Shown: positions 41,652 to 50,014 of the stretch, in pieces
Layout of the letters: every line of letters starts with the position of its first letter
Position numbering within the stretch: the first letter of the stretch is position 1
Assembly (NCBI RefSeq): GCF_001487105.1
Contig: NZ_LN913001.1
Location: 113,295-177,294, forward strand
DNA length: 64,000 nt
From: Mediterraneibacter massiliensis
Lineage (GTDB): Bacteria > Bacillota > Clostridia > Lachnospirales > Lachnospiraceae
Direction: 5' to 3'
The notes under the pieces: model-generated
What the model saw: only the letters and a program-made list of their open reading frames with translations
Databases searched by the model: none
Told to the model about the DNA's origin: nothing
Made by a program: the position numbers and the translations under genes

Positions 41652-42638
41652 GTGTATTCAGGTCATTTTGTAATATGTGACCCTGACAAAGAGTATTCTG
41701 AAAATCTGATGAAGTTTATATCTGAAATGGAAAAAATAGATCTGCAATTTCAGATTTTTCATGAAGAAGAAAGCCTTATGTCTTTTTCTAAACGCAAGCC
41801 TATTGATATTCTTTTGATAGCAGAGGAGTATGATCAAGACGGTAAATTTGAAAAAATTACAGAAAATAAATTTGTGCTGACTAAAAATGAGCAGGATAAG
41901 AGAACCGATCAAAAAAGAATCTATAGATATCAGTCTGCGGAGAACATCATAAAAATTTTATTTGAAGATGCAGAACAAGATAAAAAGGATAACAAAGATA
42001 TTTTATCAATAAGGAAAAAACAAGATACAGACAGAATAATAAGGAGAAAAGGTCTGATAGGGATCTACTCGCCTGTGCACAGAATCGGGAAAACGAAGTT
42101 TGCGATCCAGCTGGGGATAAAATCAGCAAAGTATGTTCCAACGCTTTATTTGAATCTAGAAGAGTATCCTGCAAGTGGATTGTATTATCCAGATCAAAAA
42201 GAGAAAAATATCGGTGATTTATTATTTTATGCAGGACAGAATACAGAAAATTTAGGGTTTCGCATTAATACGATTGCAGGACAAATAGAAAATTTAGATT
42301 ATATTATGCCAATACCGATCCTACAAGATTTAAGACAAGTAAAAGTCGATGAATGGCTAAATCTGTTTGAACAGATATTAAAAAAATGTATTTATGAAAC
42401 AATTATATTAGATTTGAGTGATAGTGTGGATGGATTATATACAATTCTACAAAATTGTTCTGTCATATATACACATTATGCAGAGGAACCAACTTCAGAG
42501 GAAAAAGTAAGACAGTATGAACAAAATATCAAACGTATGGAGATGGAAGCAATATTAGAACATACGATACGCAAAAAGGTTACAAGAAGGAATAAAAATC
42601 TTACAACAGACAGAAAAGAAGGCATGAAAAATGATTAA
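41652..42638 (+). CDS. tadZ: TadZ/CpaE-like pilus assembly ATPase
   Basis: The first ~110 residues resemble an atypical receiver domain (VICDPDKEYSENLMKFISEM). A linker is followed by a MinD-like domain with P-loop GIYSPVHRIGKTKFAIQLG near residue 136. TadZ proteins place the Tad secretion machine at its site in the cell. The start is GTG 41652, six bases after GGAGG; the ATG at 41646 abuts the Shine-Dalgarno. Its end overlaps tadA by 8 bases. Confidence 0.85.
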   Translation: MYSGHFVICDPDKEYSENLMKFISEMEKIDLQFQIFHEEESLMSFSKRKPIDILLIAEEYDQDGKFEKITENKFVLTKNEQDKRTDQKRIYRYQSAENIIKILFEDAEQDKKDNKDILSIRKKQDTDRIIRRKGLIGIYSPVHRIGKTKFAIQLGIKSAKYVPTLYLNLEEYPASGLYYPDQKEKNIGDLLFYAGQNTENLGFRINTIAGQIENLDYIMPIPILQDLRQVKVDEWLNLFEQILKKCIYETIILDLSDSVDGLYTILQNCSVIYTHYAEEPTSEEKVRQYEQNIKRMEMEAILEHTIRKKVTRRNKNLTTDRKEGMKND

Positions 42639-43845
42639 CACGGAATGGATATATGCAAAAATGATGCTTCAGATGGATATGTCGAAAGAGATACAGGATG
42701 AAGAACTGGAACGGATGATTCAAGAGGTATTGGAAGAGGTTGGAAAACAAGAATATATTCCGCTTAATGAAAAAATACAGATCAGCCGTGAATTATTTAA
42801 TGCATTTCGCAGACTGGATATTTTACAGGAATTAATTGAAGATGACACAATCACAGAAATCATGGTAAATGGCACAGAAAATATATTTTTTGAAAAAGAA
42901 GGAAAGATATTTCGTTCGGATAAAAGATTTTTTTCTTTAGAAAAACTGCAGGATGTCATTCAGCAGATCGTATCTGGAACAAACCGTTATGTAAATGAAT
43001 CTTCCCCTATTGTAGATACAAGACTGGAGGATGGATCGCGTGTCAATGTAGTATTAAAACCGGTAGCTTTGAATGGACCGATCATGACGATCCGGAAATT
43101 TCCGAAAGAGGCGATAACCATAAAACAGCTGATACAATTTGGAAGTATTACAAAAGAAGCTGCTGAATTTTTAAAGATACTTGTAGAAGCAAAATATAAT
43201 ATTTTTGTCAGTGGAGGTACTGGTGCGGGAAAAACGACATTTTTAAATGCTTTATCAGATTTTATACCAAAAGAAGAACGGATCATCACGATTGAGGATA
43301 ATGCAGAACTCCAGATAAAAGGAGTGGATAATCTAGTACGCTTAGAGGCAAGAAATGCAAATTTGGAAGGTGATGGAGCAGTTACGATCCGTGATTTGAT
43401 CAAATCTGCTCTTAGAATGAGGCCGGATAGAATTATCGTAGGTGAAGTTAGAGGAGAGGAAACAGTAGATATGATCTCATCAGCAATGTTAAACGGACAC
43501 AGTGGTTCTATGTCAACAGGACATGCCAATAATCCTGCGGATATGTTGAAACGTTTGGAGACAATGATGCTGATGGGGATCGAATTGCCCTTTGTGGCAA
43601 TTCAAAGACAGATTGCTTCTGCGTTGGATATTATCATTCATTTGGGAAGATTGCGGGACAAAAGCAGAAAAGTATTGGAGATAGCAGAAGTGATGGAATA
43701 CGAGCAAGGAGATATTAAACTAAGAACATTATATGAATTTCAAGAGGAGGGAATGAAAAATGGGAAAATTCAAGGCAGGCTTATGAAGGCAGAGGAACTT
43801 AAATATACAGAAAAACTGCTGGCTGCAGGATATAAAAGGAATTGA
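42631..43845 (+). CDS. tadA: Tad pilus secretion ATPase (TadA/CpaF)
   Basis: The 404-residue hexameric ATPase powers pilus assembly. An N-terminal all-alpha region precedes the core with Walker A SGGTGAGKTTFLNAL, the Asp/His boxes and Walker B region RPDRIIVGEVRGEETVDM, then GHSGSMSTGHAN. The family and locus order are clear. Confidence 0.97.
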   Translation: MINTEWIYAKMMLQMDMSKEIQDEELERMIQEVLEEVGKQEYIPLNEKIQISRELFNAFRRLDILQELIEDDTITEIMVNGTENIFFEKEGKIFRSDKRFFSLEKLQDVIQQIVSGTNRYVNESSPIVDTRLEDGSRVNVVLKPVALNGPIMTIRKFPKEAITIKQLIQFGSITKEAAEFLKILVEAKYNIFVSGGTGAGKTTFLNALSDFIPKEERIITIEDNAELQIKGVDNLVRLEARNANLEGDGAVTIRDLIKSALRMRPDRIIVGEVRGEETVDMISSAMLNGHSGSMSTGHANNPADMLKRLETMMLMGIELPFVAIQRQIASALDIIIHLGRLRDKSRKVLEIAEVMEYEQGDIKLRTLYEFQEEGMKNGKIQGRLMKAEELKYTEKLLAAGYKRN

Positions 43846-44548
43846 GTATGCTGCTGGCATCGGAAAAGGAATCCTCATTTTTTCAGGAATTTCTTATGCA
43901 TTTTATGAATCATGGAAAGCTTTTTTTCTTTTACTGCCTATTTTTATATTTTATATGAAAGATTGGACAGAGTCATACATTCATAAAAAAGAATTAGAAT
44001 TTAGAAATCAGTTCAAAGACAGTATACAAATAATGGCGGCTACATTAAAAGCCGGATATTCTGTAGAAAATGCAATCCGTGAGACGTATGAAGATTTAAA
44101 AGTTCTATATAAAAAAGACAGTCGTATTTTAAAAGAATATGAACAGATGATATATAAATTAAATATAAATAGAACAGCTGAACAAGTATTAGAAGAATTT
44201 TCTGAAAATGTAAAACAGGAGGATGTTCGGAATTTTATTACCGTATTTTCCGCGGCAAAAAGAAGCGGAGGCGATAGTATATCCATTATATACAATTCCA
44301 TAAAAATAATCAGTGAAAAAATAGAAACAGAAAAAGAAATCCAGACATTATTAGCTTCTAAAAAAATGGAGTTTAGAATCATGTGTTTTATCCCATTTTG
44401 TATCATATGCTATTTGAAATTGACATTTGGAGAATTTTTATCTGTTTTATATGGGAATACGGCAGGGGGTTTTGTCATGAGTGTATGTTTGTTCTTTTAT
44501 ATGATTGCTTATCAGATGGGAAAAAGAATTATACAGATAGAGGTTTGA
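43841..44548 (+). CDS. tadB: Tad pilus inner-membrane platform protein TadB
   Basis: The T2SF-type platform protein has a cytoplasmic domain (FRNQFKDSIQIMAATLKAGY, SVENAIRETYEDL) and C-terminal membrane segments. The first ATG is at 43955, but the frame is open upstream and encodes a typical first membrane segment (GKGILIFSGISYAFYESWKA, then FFLLLPIFIF). No ATG, GTG or TTG is available there, so I propose a rare ATT start at 43841, 9 bases after GCAGGA, overlapping the end of tadA. CTG 43823 is an alternative. Confidence 0.75.
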   Translation: MEYAAGIGKGILIFSGISYAFYESWKAFFLLLPIFIFYMKDWTESYIHKKELEFRNQFKDSIQIMAATLKAGYSVENAIRETYEDLKVLYKKDSRILKEYEQMIYKLNINRTAEQVLEEFSENVKQEDVRNFITVFSAAKRSGGDSISIIYNSIKIISEKIETEKEIQTLLASKKMEFRIMCFIPFCIICYLKLTFGEFLSVLYGNTAGGFVMSVCLFFYMIAYQMGKRIIQIEV

Positions 44549-44551
44549 TCA

Positions 44552-45796
44552 TTGAAAAGAGAAAAAAAGAAAAAATCTGTCCATATAAAAGTTTGCTTTA
44601 TCGTTTTTATGTCATTCGTGGTTTCGGGATGTATTTGGTTTACAGATAATAGAAAATCATTAGAAAAAGATGAAAAGGGAGAGGTAATCCTGCAGAGAAA
44701 TGATCATGGTGAGGGCGATAAAAAAGAGTCATTGAATTTTCAGACAGACGGTATAAATGAGACGATAGAAATTACTGTAGAAGAAAAAGAATATGATGAA
44801 GAACAGTTAAAGAAAGTTTTTGAGCAGGCACAAAAAAAACTAGAGACTTACATATTAGGAGAAAATGAAAGTCTTTCGGAAGTACGTTCTGATTTAAATC
44901 TAATTACAGAAATTCCAGAAAACAATATCAAAGTATCTTGGGAACTTGATGATTATTCTATCATGGATGTACAGGGAAATCTTAAAGCAGAAAACGTAAG
45001 TGATGAAGGGACACTGCTGGGACTTAAGGCATTATTGACATATAAAGAAGAAAGTAGACTTTATGAATTTTACGTACATGTTTTTCCACCTAAGAGAACA
45101 AAAGAACAAAAAACAGCAGATAAGATAAAAACTTTAATATATGACGCAGATAAAGAAACAAAAGAAAAAGAATACTTGGTTTTACCTAAGGAAATAGAAG
45201 GAAAAGAAATTAAGTGGAGCTATCCTTTGAATTACAGAGCAGTAGAAATTTTAATTTTAAGTCTGCTGATGGCAGTACTTTTCTATTTTGCTGAAAAACA
45301 AAAGATCGTCAAAGAACAAAAAAAGAAAAAAATGGAACTGCAAATAGATTATCCTCAAATTATCAACAGTCTGGTTCTGTATATGGGCGCAGGAATGACA
45401 ATACGGGCAGCATGGTTCAAAACCGCAGAAGAATATAAGAATGACAGAGAAAAAATAGGAAAAAGAGCAGCTTATGAAGAAATGATACATGCAATGTATG
45501 AAATGCAGACAGGAAAGACAGAAAGAGAATGTTATGAAGATTTTGGAAGCAGATGTGATATTTCTTCTTATAGGAAACTTTCCGCAATACTTTCACAGAA
45601 TCTCCAAAAAGGTTCAAAGGGACTAACAGAACTTTTAAAAATAGAAGCGGCAGATGCATTTGAGGAACGTAAAAATCTGGCACGAAAAGCAGGGGAAGAA
45701 GCGGGAACTAAACTATTAATTCCTATGTTTATCATGCTGGCAGTTGTGATGGCAATCATGATAGTACCTGCATTTTTTTCTATTCAGATTTCATAA
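44552..45796 (+). CDS. tadC: TadC-like platform protein with secreted N-terminal domain
   Basis: The 414-residue product is longer than usual. Residues 1-27 look like a lipoprotein signal (CFIVFMSFVVSGC). About 30-215 is charged and soluble, with beta-rich stretches resembling a bacterial Ig-like fold (NNIKVSWELDDYSIMDVQGN). A membrane segment lies at about 223-240. The rest is a TadC/T2SF domain (QIDYPQIINSLVLYMGAGMT) ending in a membrane segment. It starts with TTG 44552 after AGAGGT. It pairs with TadB. Confidence 0.85.
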   Translation: MKREKKKKSVHIKVCFIVFMSFVVSGCIWFTDNRKSLEKDEKGEVILQRNDHGEGDKKESLNFQTDGINETIEITVEEKEYDEEQLKKVFEQAQKKLETYILGENESLSEVRSDLNLITEIPENNIKVSWELDDYSIMDVQGNLKAENVSDEGTLLGLKALLTYKEESRLYEFYVHVFPPKRTKEQKTADKIKTLIYDADKETKEKEYLVLPKEIEGKEIKWSYPLNYRAVEILILSLLMAVLFYFAEKQKIVKEQKKKKMELQIDYPQIINSLVLYMGAGMTIRAAWFKTAEEYKNDREKIGKRAAYEEMIHAMYEMQTGKTERECYEDFGSRCDISSYRKLSAILSQNLQKGSKGLTELLKIEAADAFEERKNLARKAGEEAGTKLLIPMFIMLAVVMAIMIVPAFFSIQIS

Positions 45797-45841
45797 AGGG
45801 GAAGTATCAAGGCAGTTATAAATGAAAGGAGAGAGTATAGA

Positions 45842-46030
45842 ATGAAAAAAATAAAGAAAAAGATAGATGCTATGCTGATCAAGCGTAAATGTGTGTCTGG
45901 TGTGACGGTAATAGAAATGGTATTAATTTTAGTCATTATTATAGCACTTTTATTAATTTTTAAATCACAGCTTATCAGTCTGATTAATACAATATTTGAT
46001 AAGGTGACGAGTGAAAGTGCAGGAATCTGA
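45842..46030 (+). CDS. flp: Flp-type type IVb pilin
   Basis: The 62-residue prepilin has a basic leader and the cleavage-site pattern SG|VTVIEM, giving Glu at position 5 of the mature protein, followed by a hydrophobic helix (VLILVIIIALLLIF). It should be the major subunit of the Tad pilus and is processed by the A24 peptidase encoded downstream. GGAGAG precedes the ATG. Confidence 0.9.
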   Translation: MKKIKKKIDAMLIKRKCVSGVTVIEMVLILVIIIALLLIFKSQLISLINTIFDKVTSESAGI

Positions 46031-46031
46031 T

Positions 46032-47402
46032 ATGTTTAAGGGAGAAATAACTGCCTTTTTAAGTCTGATATTTGTACTTCTTATTTCATTTGTCATGGGA
46101 ACAATGGAATCGGCAGTTATACAGCAGCAAAAGAGTCAGAGTAGATTAGATACGGATGCGGCATTGTATTCTGTTTTTGGAGAATATCAGAAAGAGCTTT
46201 TTGAAGAATATCAGATTTTTGGATTAGAAGGGAGTTATGAAACTGGAGATTTTTCAGAGCAGGCTATGATAAATCGCTTACATTATTATGGGACGGAAAA
46301 TATACACCATGAAGTAGAAGGAATTCAATTTCTGACAGATAACAAAGGACAGGCTTTTAGAGAGCAGGTAATTACATATATGGAACAAAAGAATGGAATA
46401 GCAGCGGTAAAAGAAATTATAGATATGGCAGAAACATGGGAAGAACAGGAGATAGAAGGAGAAAAAGCGGGCAAAAAAGAAGAAAATCTATTAAATGATT
46501 ATCAGGAATTGTTTCCGGAAGGAGAAGAGATTCCTGATCTAGGGGATGAAAATCCCTTTGTCTGTATAGAAGAAATAAATAAATCTGGCATTTTGGTTAT
46601 GGTACTTCCTGAAGAATTTTCGCTGTCAGGAAAAAATGTGGATTTAAGTATTATGTCGTCCTACAGAGGATTAATGACAGGAAAGGGGAAATTTCCGGCA
46701 AGGCAGAATATGGACGGGATAGAAGAAAAACTGCTTTTTTCTGAGTATATATTGGAAAAATTTCAAAATGCAATGTCGGAGGAAGAAAAAGACCGTTCTC
46801 TTTCTTATGAAATAGAATATATTTTATCCGGAAAGGAAAGCGATGAGAAAAATCTGGAGAGCATTGTACAGAAAATTTTTCTTATACGGCTGGGTATTAA
46901 TTATTTATATTTACTTACAGATACCGGGAAACAGGCGGAAGCGGCAGCCCTGGCATTGACAATCTCAACATTGTTAGCGATTCCTTGGGCAGAAGAAGCT
47001 GTAAAACAATTGATTTTGATTGCCTGGGCAGCGGGGGAAAGCATTATGGATTTAAGAACAGTATTATCCGGTGGAAGAGTTGCTCTTGTAAAAACGGCAG
47101 AAAATTGGCAGCTGTCTTTATCAGGTCTGATGACTTTGGGGACAGATTCGGATTCTTTGGAAGGTGCAGATTCTAAAGAGGGTTTTTCTTATGAAGATTA
47201 TCTGAGAGTACTTCTTTTTTTACAGGACAGTGGAGAAAGCGCCATAAGATGTCTTGACCGAATAGAACAAAATTTAATTTATGAACGTGATCTTGCTTTT
47301 TTTCGCTTAGATTTTTGTATTACTAAAATAAAATTAAGAAACCAAGCCAGGGTTGGCGGAAATTTTACATATGATTTTCCGGTATATTTTGGTTATGAAT
47401 AA
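46032..47402 (+). CDS. DUF5702 protein of the Tad locus
   Basis: A single N-terminal membrane segment (ITAFLSLIFVLLISFVMGTM) precedes a large domain of about 400 residues rich in Glu and helices. A second hydrophobic patch (AALALTISTLLAIPWAEEAV) lies near 310. The TadG-like N-terminus and locus position match DUF5702 of Lachnospiraceae. It probably acts as a minor surface component. ATG 46032 follows AGGAATC; the GTG at 46011 lies within the pilin gene. Confidence 0.75.
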   Translation: MFKGEITAFLSLIFVLLISFVMGTMESAVIQQQKSQSRLDTDAALYSVFGEYQKELFEEYQIFGLEGSYETGDFSEQAMINRLHYYGTENIHHEVEGIQFLTDNKGQAFREQVITYMEQKNGIAAVKEIIDMAETWEEQEIEGEKAGKKEENLLNDYQELFPEGEEIPDLGDENPFVCIEEINKSGILVMVLPEEFSLSGKNVDLSIMSSYRGLMTGKGKFPARQNMDGIEEKLLFSEYILEKFQNAMSEEEKDRSLSYEIEYILSGKESDEKNLESIVQKIFLIRLGINYLYLLTDTGKQAEAAALALTISTLLAIPWAEEAVKQLILIAWAAGESIMDLRTVLSGGRVALVKTAENWQLSLSGLMTLGTDSDSLEGADSKEGFSYEDYLRVLLFLQDSGESAIRCLDRIEQNLIYERDLAFFRLDFCITKIKLRNQARVGGNFTYDFPVYFGYE

Positions 47403-47415
47403 AAAGCAGAGAAAT

Positions 47416-47572
47416 GCCTTTGGTTCTGACACAGATACCCTTTCCTTTTATCATCCCCCAATGAAAACATTAATTTTAAGAAAGGAGAAGCTGTGATGTA
47501 CAAACAATCGAATAGAAATAGAATGATATCCAATCCGCAATCAGAAAGGGTATCTGTGTCAGGACCAAAGGC
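47416..47572. repeat. 28-bp inverted repeat flanking the start of the TadE-like gene
   Basis: Arms 47416-47443 and 47545-47572 match as inverted repeats at 27 of 28 positions. The 101 bases between them contain the ribosome binding site, start codon and first ~16 codons of the TadE-like gene; the right arm is coding. No recombinase gene is adjacent. Confidence 0.9.
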
Positions 47573-48302
47573 AAATGTGACGATTGAAGCAGCCTTTGCA
47601 ATTCCATTTTTTTTATTTGCATTTTTATGTCTTGTCTATTTGATGGAAATCCAGGCGATCAAAGCAAGTATTCATTTTGCGGCGTTGAATGCAGGAAAAA
47701 GTGCAGCAGAGGAAGCGGCAGTATACAATAATTTTCATCCGGCAAGTTTTCAGGCAGATCTGATAAATTTAATTGGTGCAGAACGAATAGACAGAAGTTT
47801 GATCGAAGGGGGAAGCAGCGGGATTTCTTGCGCAGGATCTTATATATCATCGCATAATGAAGAAATATATATTCAATTAAAATATAAAGTTAGGCTTCCA
47901 TTTCCCTCTTTTGGAAATCCTTCTGGTAAATTTACAGAGAAACTACGAGTAAAAGGATGGACAGGATATGAAAAAGGGCAGTTTGATCAGGAAGATGATA
48001 CGATCGTATATATTACAGATACAGGATCGGTTTATCATGAAGATTATCAGTGTTCCTATCTGCAGCTTTCCATAAAATTTGTACCCTATACGGGAGTATC
48101 TGAACTGAGAAATAAAGATGGAGGTAAATATTATAAGTGTGAAAAATGTGTACATGGAGATACATACACGGGGGTATATATAACAGAAAGCGGAAATAAG
48201 TATCATAATTCTATTCAATGCAGCGGTTTAAAAAGATCGATCCGTGCAATTAAAAAATCAGAAGCAGGAGGTAAAGGAGGGTGTTCCAGATGTACGAAAT
48301 AA
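47496..48302 (+). CDS. TadE-like pseudopilin with two metal-binding motifs
   Basis: A short N-terminal region leads into a TadE-like membrane segment (VTIEAAFAIPFFLFAFLCLV). After about residue 165 come two tandem copies of a His/Cys motif: GSVYHEDYQCSYLQLS...CEKC and GNKYHNSIQCSGLKRS...CSRC. Each has the YH-C-CxxC arrangement of small Ada-like metal-binding modules. It is probably a surface-exposed minor pilin. GTG 47493 or ATG 47496 follows AAAGGAG; I take the ATG. The 28-bp inverted repeat brackets its 5-prime end. Confidence 0.8.
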   Translation: MYKQSNRNRMISNPQSERVSVSGPKANVTIEAAFAIPFFLFAFLCLVYLMEIQAIKASIHFAALNAGKSAAEEAAVYNNFHPASFQADLINLIGAERIDRSLIEGGSSGISCAGSYISSHNEEIYIQLKYKVRLPFPSFGNPSGKFTEKLRVKGWTGYEKGQFDQEDDTIVYITDTGSVYHEDYQCSYLQLSIKFVPYTGVSELRNKDGGKYYKCEKCVHGDTYTGVYITESGNKYHNSIQCSGLKRSIRAIKKSEAGGKGGCSRCTK

Positions 48303-48721
48303 GTCAAGGTATATGTTTTATATATTTATTAATTTTATCATTTATAGATATAAAAAGCAGAAAAATTCCTGTATGGACTTTGATCATAGGAATGATGTTA
48401 TCCGTTATTTTTCAGTATATGACCGGAAATACAGATTATATTTTAGTCGTTTTAGGAGGCATAATAGGAGCAGTATTTATTATAACAAGTAAAGCGACAA
48501 AAGAAAAGTTTGGATACGGGGACAGTATTTTAATTTTTATACTTGGAATTTTTCTGGGATTTTGGAATATACTGTATCTGCTTTTTATAGCGTTTTTTGT
48601 ATCTGCTGTGTATTCCATTATTCTTCTTAGTATATTTAGGAAGGGGAAAAAAGAAAGTTTTCCGTTTATTCCCTTTCTGACAATAGGATATTTAGGAGGA
48701 GTATTATTTGGAAAGTTTTAG
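48290..48721 (+). CDS. tadV: Prepilin peptidase (TadV/CpaA, A24 family)
   Basis: The membrane aspartyl protease of about 143 residues has catalytic Asp residues in LSFIDIKSRKIP and in the G-Y-G-D motif FGYGDSILIF. It cuts the Flp leader and possibly the TadE-like proteins. ATG 48290 follows AAAGGAGG by 9 bases and overlaps the preceding gene; the GTG at 48281 touches the Shine-Dalgarno. Confidence 0.9.
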   Translation: MYEISQGICFIYLLILSFIDIKSRKIPVWTLIIGMMLSVIFQYMTGNTDYILVVLGGIIGAVFIITSKATKEKFGYGDSILIFILGIFLGFWNILYLLFIAFFVSAVYSIILLSIFRKGKKESFPFIPFLTIGYLGGVLFGKF

Positions 48722-49109
48722 AAAAAAGGGGAGAAAGAACAGTGTAACAGGAATTACGAGTATACAGATGGCATATATCATGCCAGCCTTTTTCTTCCTT
48801 TTTATATTGATCATTCATACAGTTTTTTATTTCCACGATAAAATTATATTAAATGGGGCGGCATGTGAAACAGCTGTTTTGGGAGCACAATTGGAAAGAA
48901 AACAGGATGAAACGGAAAAAACAAATCTAGAACAATTTTTTAGAGAGAGAACAGAAAAAAAGCTGATACTATTTTCAGAATATACGATATCTATAGGTAA
49001 GACAAATAGTGAAATAACCGTGAAAGCAGAAGCTAAAAAAAATAAAATGAAACTCAAGATTGAACAAAAGGCAAGGATAATGAAAACAGAAAAGAGGTTG
49101 CGGAATTGA
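48708..49109 (+). CDS. Second TadE-like protein
   Basis: The 133-residue protein has an N-terminal pilin-like membrane segment (MAYIMPAFFFLFILIIHTVF) and a charged helical C-terminal domain. It starts with TTG 48708 after TTAGGAGG and overlaps the peptidase gene by 14 bases. It is probably a minor pilin of the Tad system. Confidence 0.75.
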   Translation: MESFRKKGRKNSVTGITSIQMAYIMPAFFFLFILIIHTVFYFHDKIILNGAACETAVLGAQLERKQDETEKTNLEQFFRERTEKKLILFSEYTISIGKTNSEITVKAEAKKNKMKLKIEQKARIMKTEKRLRN

Positions 49110-49885
49110 AAACGACTTTAGAAAAAGAATGGGACAGATCATATCTCCATATTGATATAGAAGAAGAATTTCAAGAGAATTATCAGCTTCAGATGATAAG
49201 AAAAAATAAAATACCGGGAATATTAAAAATGAAAGGTATGGAATTTGATAAAGGGAGCAGATATACGTTTACGATCAGCGGAATGCAGACAATAAATCAG
49301 ATCTATGAAAGAAAAAATATAAAAAAAGAGGATATTCTAAAATTCGTATTTTCTTTGATAACAGTGACTGATACTTTGAAAAAATATCTTCTGAATCCGG
49401 ATTGTTTATTAGTGAGTCCGGAATATGTATATGTAATGGAGGAAAAATATTCGTTTTGTTATCTTCCGGTAAAGCAAAAGATATTAAGCGAGTCTTTTCA
49501 TGAGATGACAGAGTATTTTGTAAAAAATTTAGATTATGAGGAGACGGAAAGTATTTTTCTTGCATATGAATTACATAAAGCGACTTTGCAGGAAAATTAT
49601 AATTTGGAACAAATAATAAGGAATTACGAAGAACAGGAAAAGGATAGAATGAATGAAATAGAAGAATTAAAAGAAGGAAGGGGAAGTTTTACAGAAGATA
49701 ATGTATTTATAGAAGATGAAGAAGATATATATAAGCCGAATCAAGACATAGAAACAATTCGTGAAATAGGAGGATGGAAGAAACCATGGCGAAAAGCAGC
49801 AGACAAAATTAGAAAAAAACGCTGGGGAAATTGGGATGATCTGATCCTGGAAACAGATGGACAAGATCAGGAGCCTCAACTATAA
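49106..49885 (+). CDS. DUF6382 protein closing the Tad locus
   Basis: This 259-residue cytoplasmic protein starts with TTG 49106, overlapping the previous gene by 4 bases. The N-terminal ~175 residues (LEKEWDRSYLHIDIEEEFQE, GMQTINQIYERKNI) match the DUF6382 family of Lachnospiraceae pilus loci. Relatives often carry a C-terminal FHA domain; here the C-terminus is a short acidic then basic tail without it. A regulatory role in pilus assembly is an inference. Confidence 0.7.
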   Translation: MKTTLEKEWDRSYLHIDIEEEFQENYQLQMIRKNKIPGILKMKGMEFDKGSRYTFTISGMQTINQIYERKNIKKEDILKFVFSLITVTDTLKKYLLNPDCLLVSPEYVYVMEEKYSFCYLPVKQKILSESFHEMTEYFVKNLDYEETESIFLAYELHKATLQENYNLEQIIRNYEEQEKDRMNEIEELKEGRGSFTEDNVFIEDEEDIYKPNQDIETIREIGGWKKPWRKAADKIRKKRWGNWDDLILETDGQDQEPQL

Positions 49886-50014
49886 TAGAAAGAGTATATC
49901 TATCCGGACATTCCACAATACATGCGTTGCAGGCAGGTGTGCTGCGCACGGTAAGGTATATTATAGATAGTATGTTAGAAGCTTTATAAAATAAAGCAGA
50001 AAAGAGGAGCCGCT

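Noticed and set aside
42720..43707. Long antisense ORFs over tadA
   Set aside because: They are shadows of the strongly supported TadA frame.
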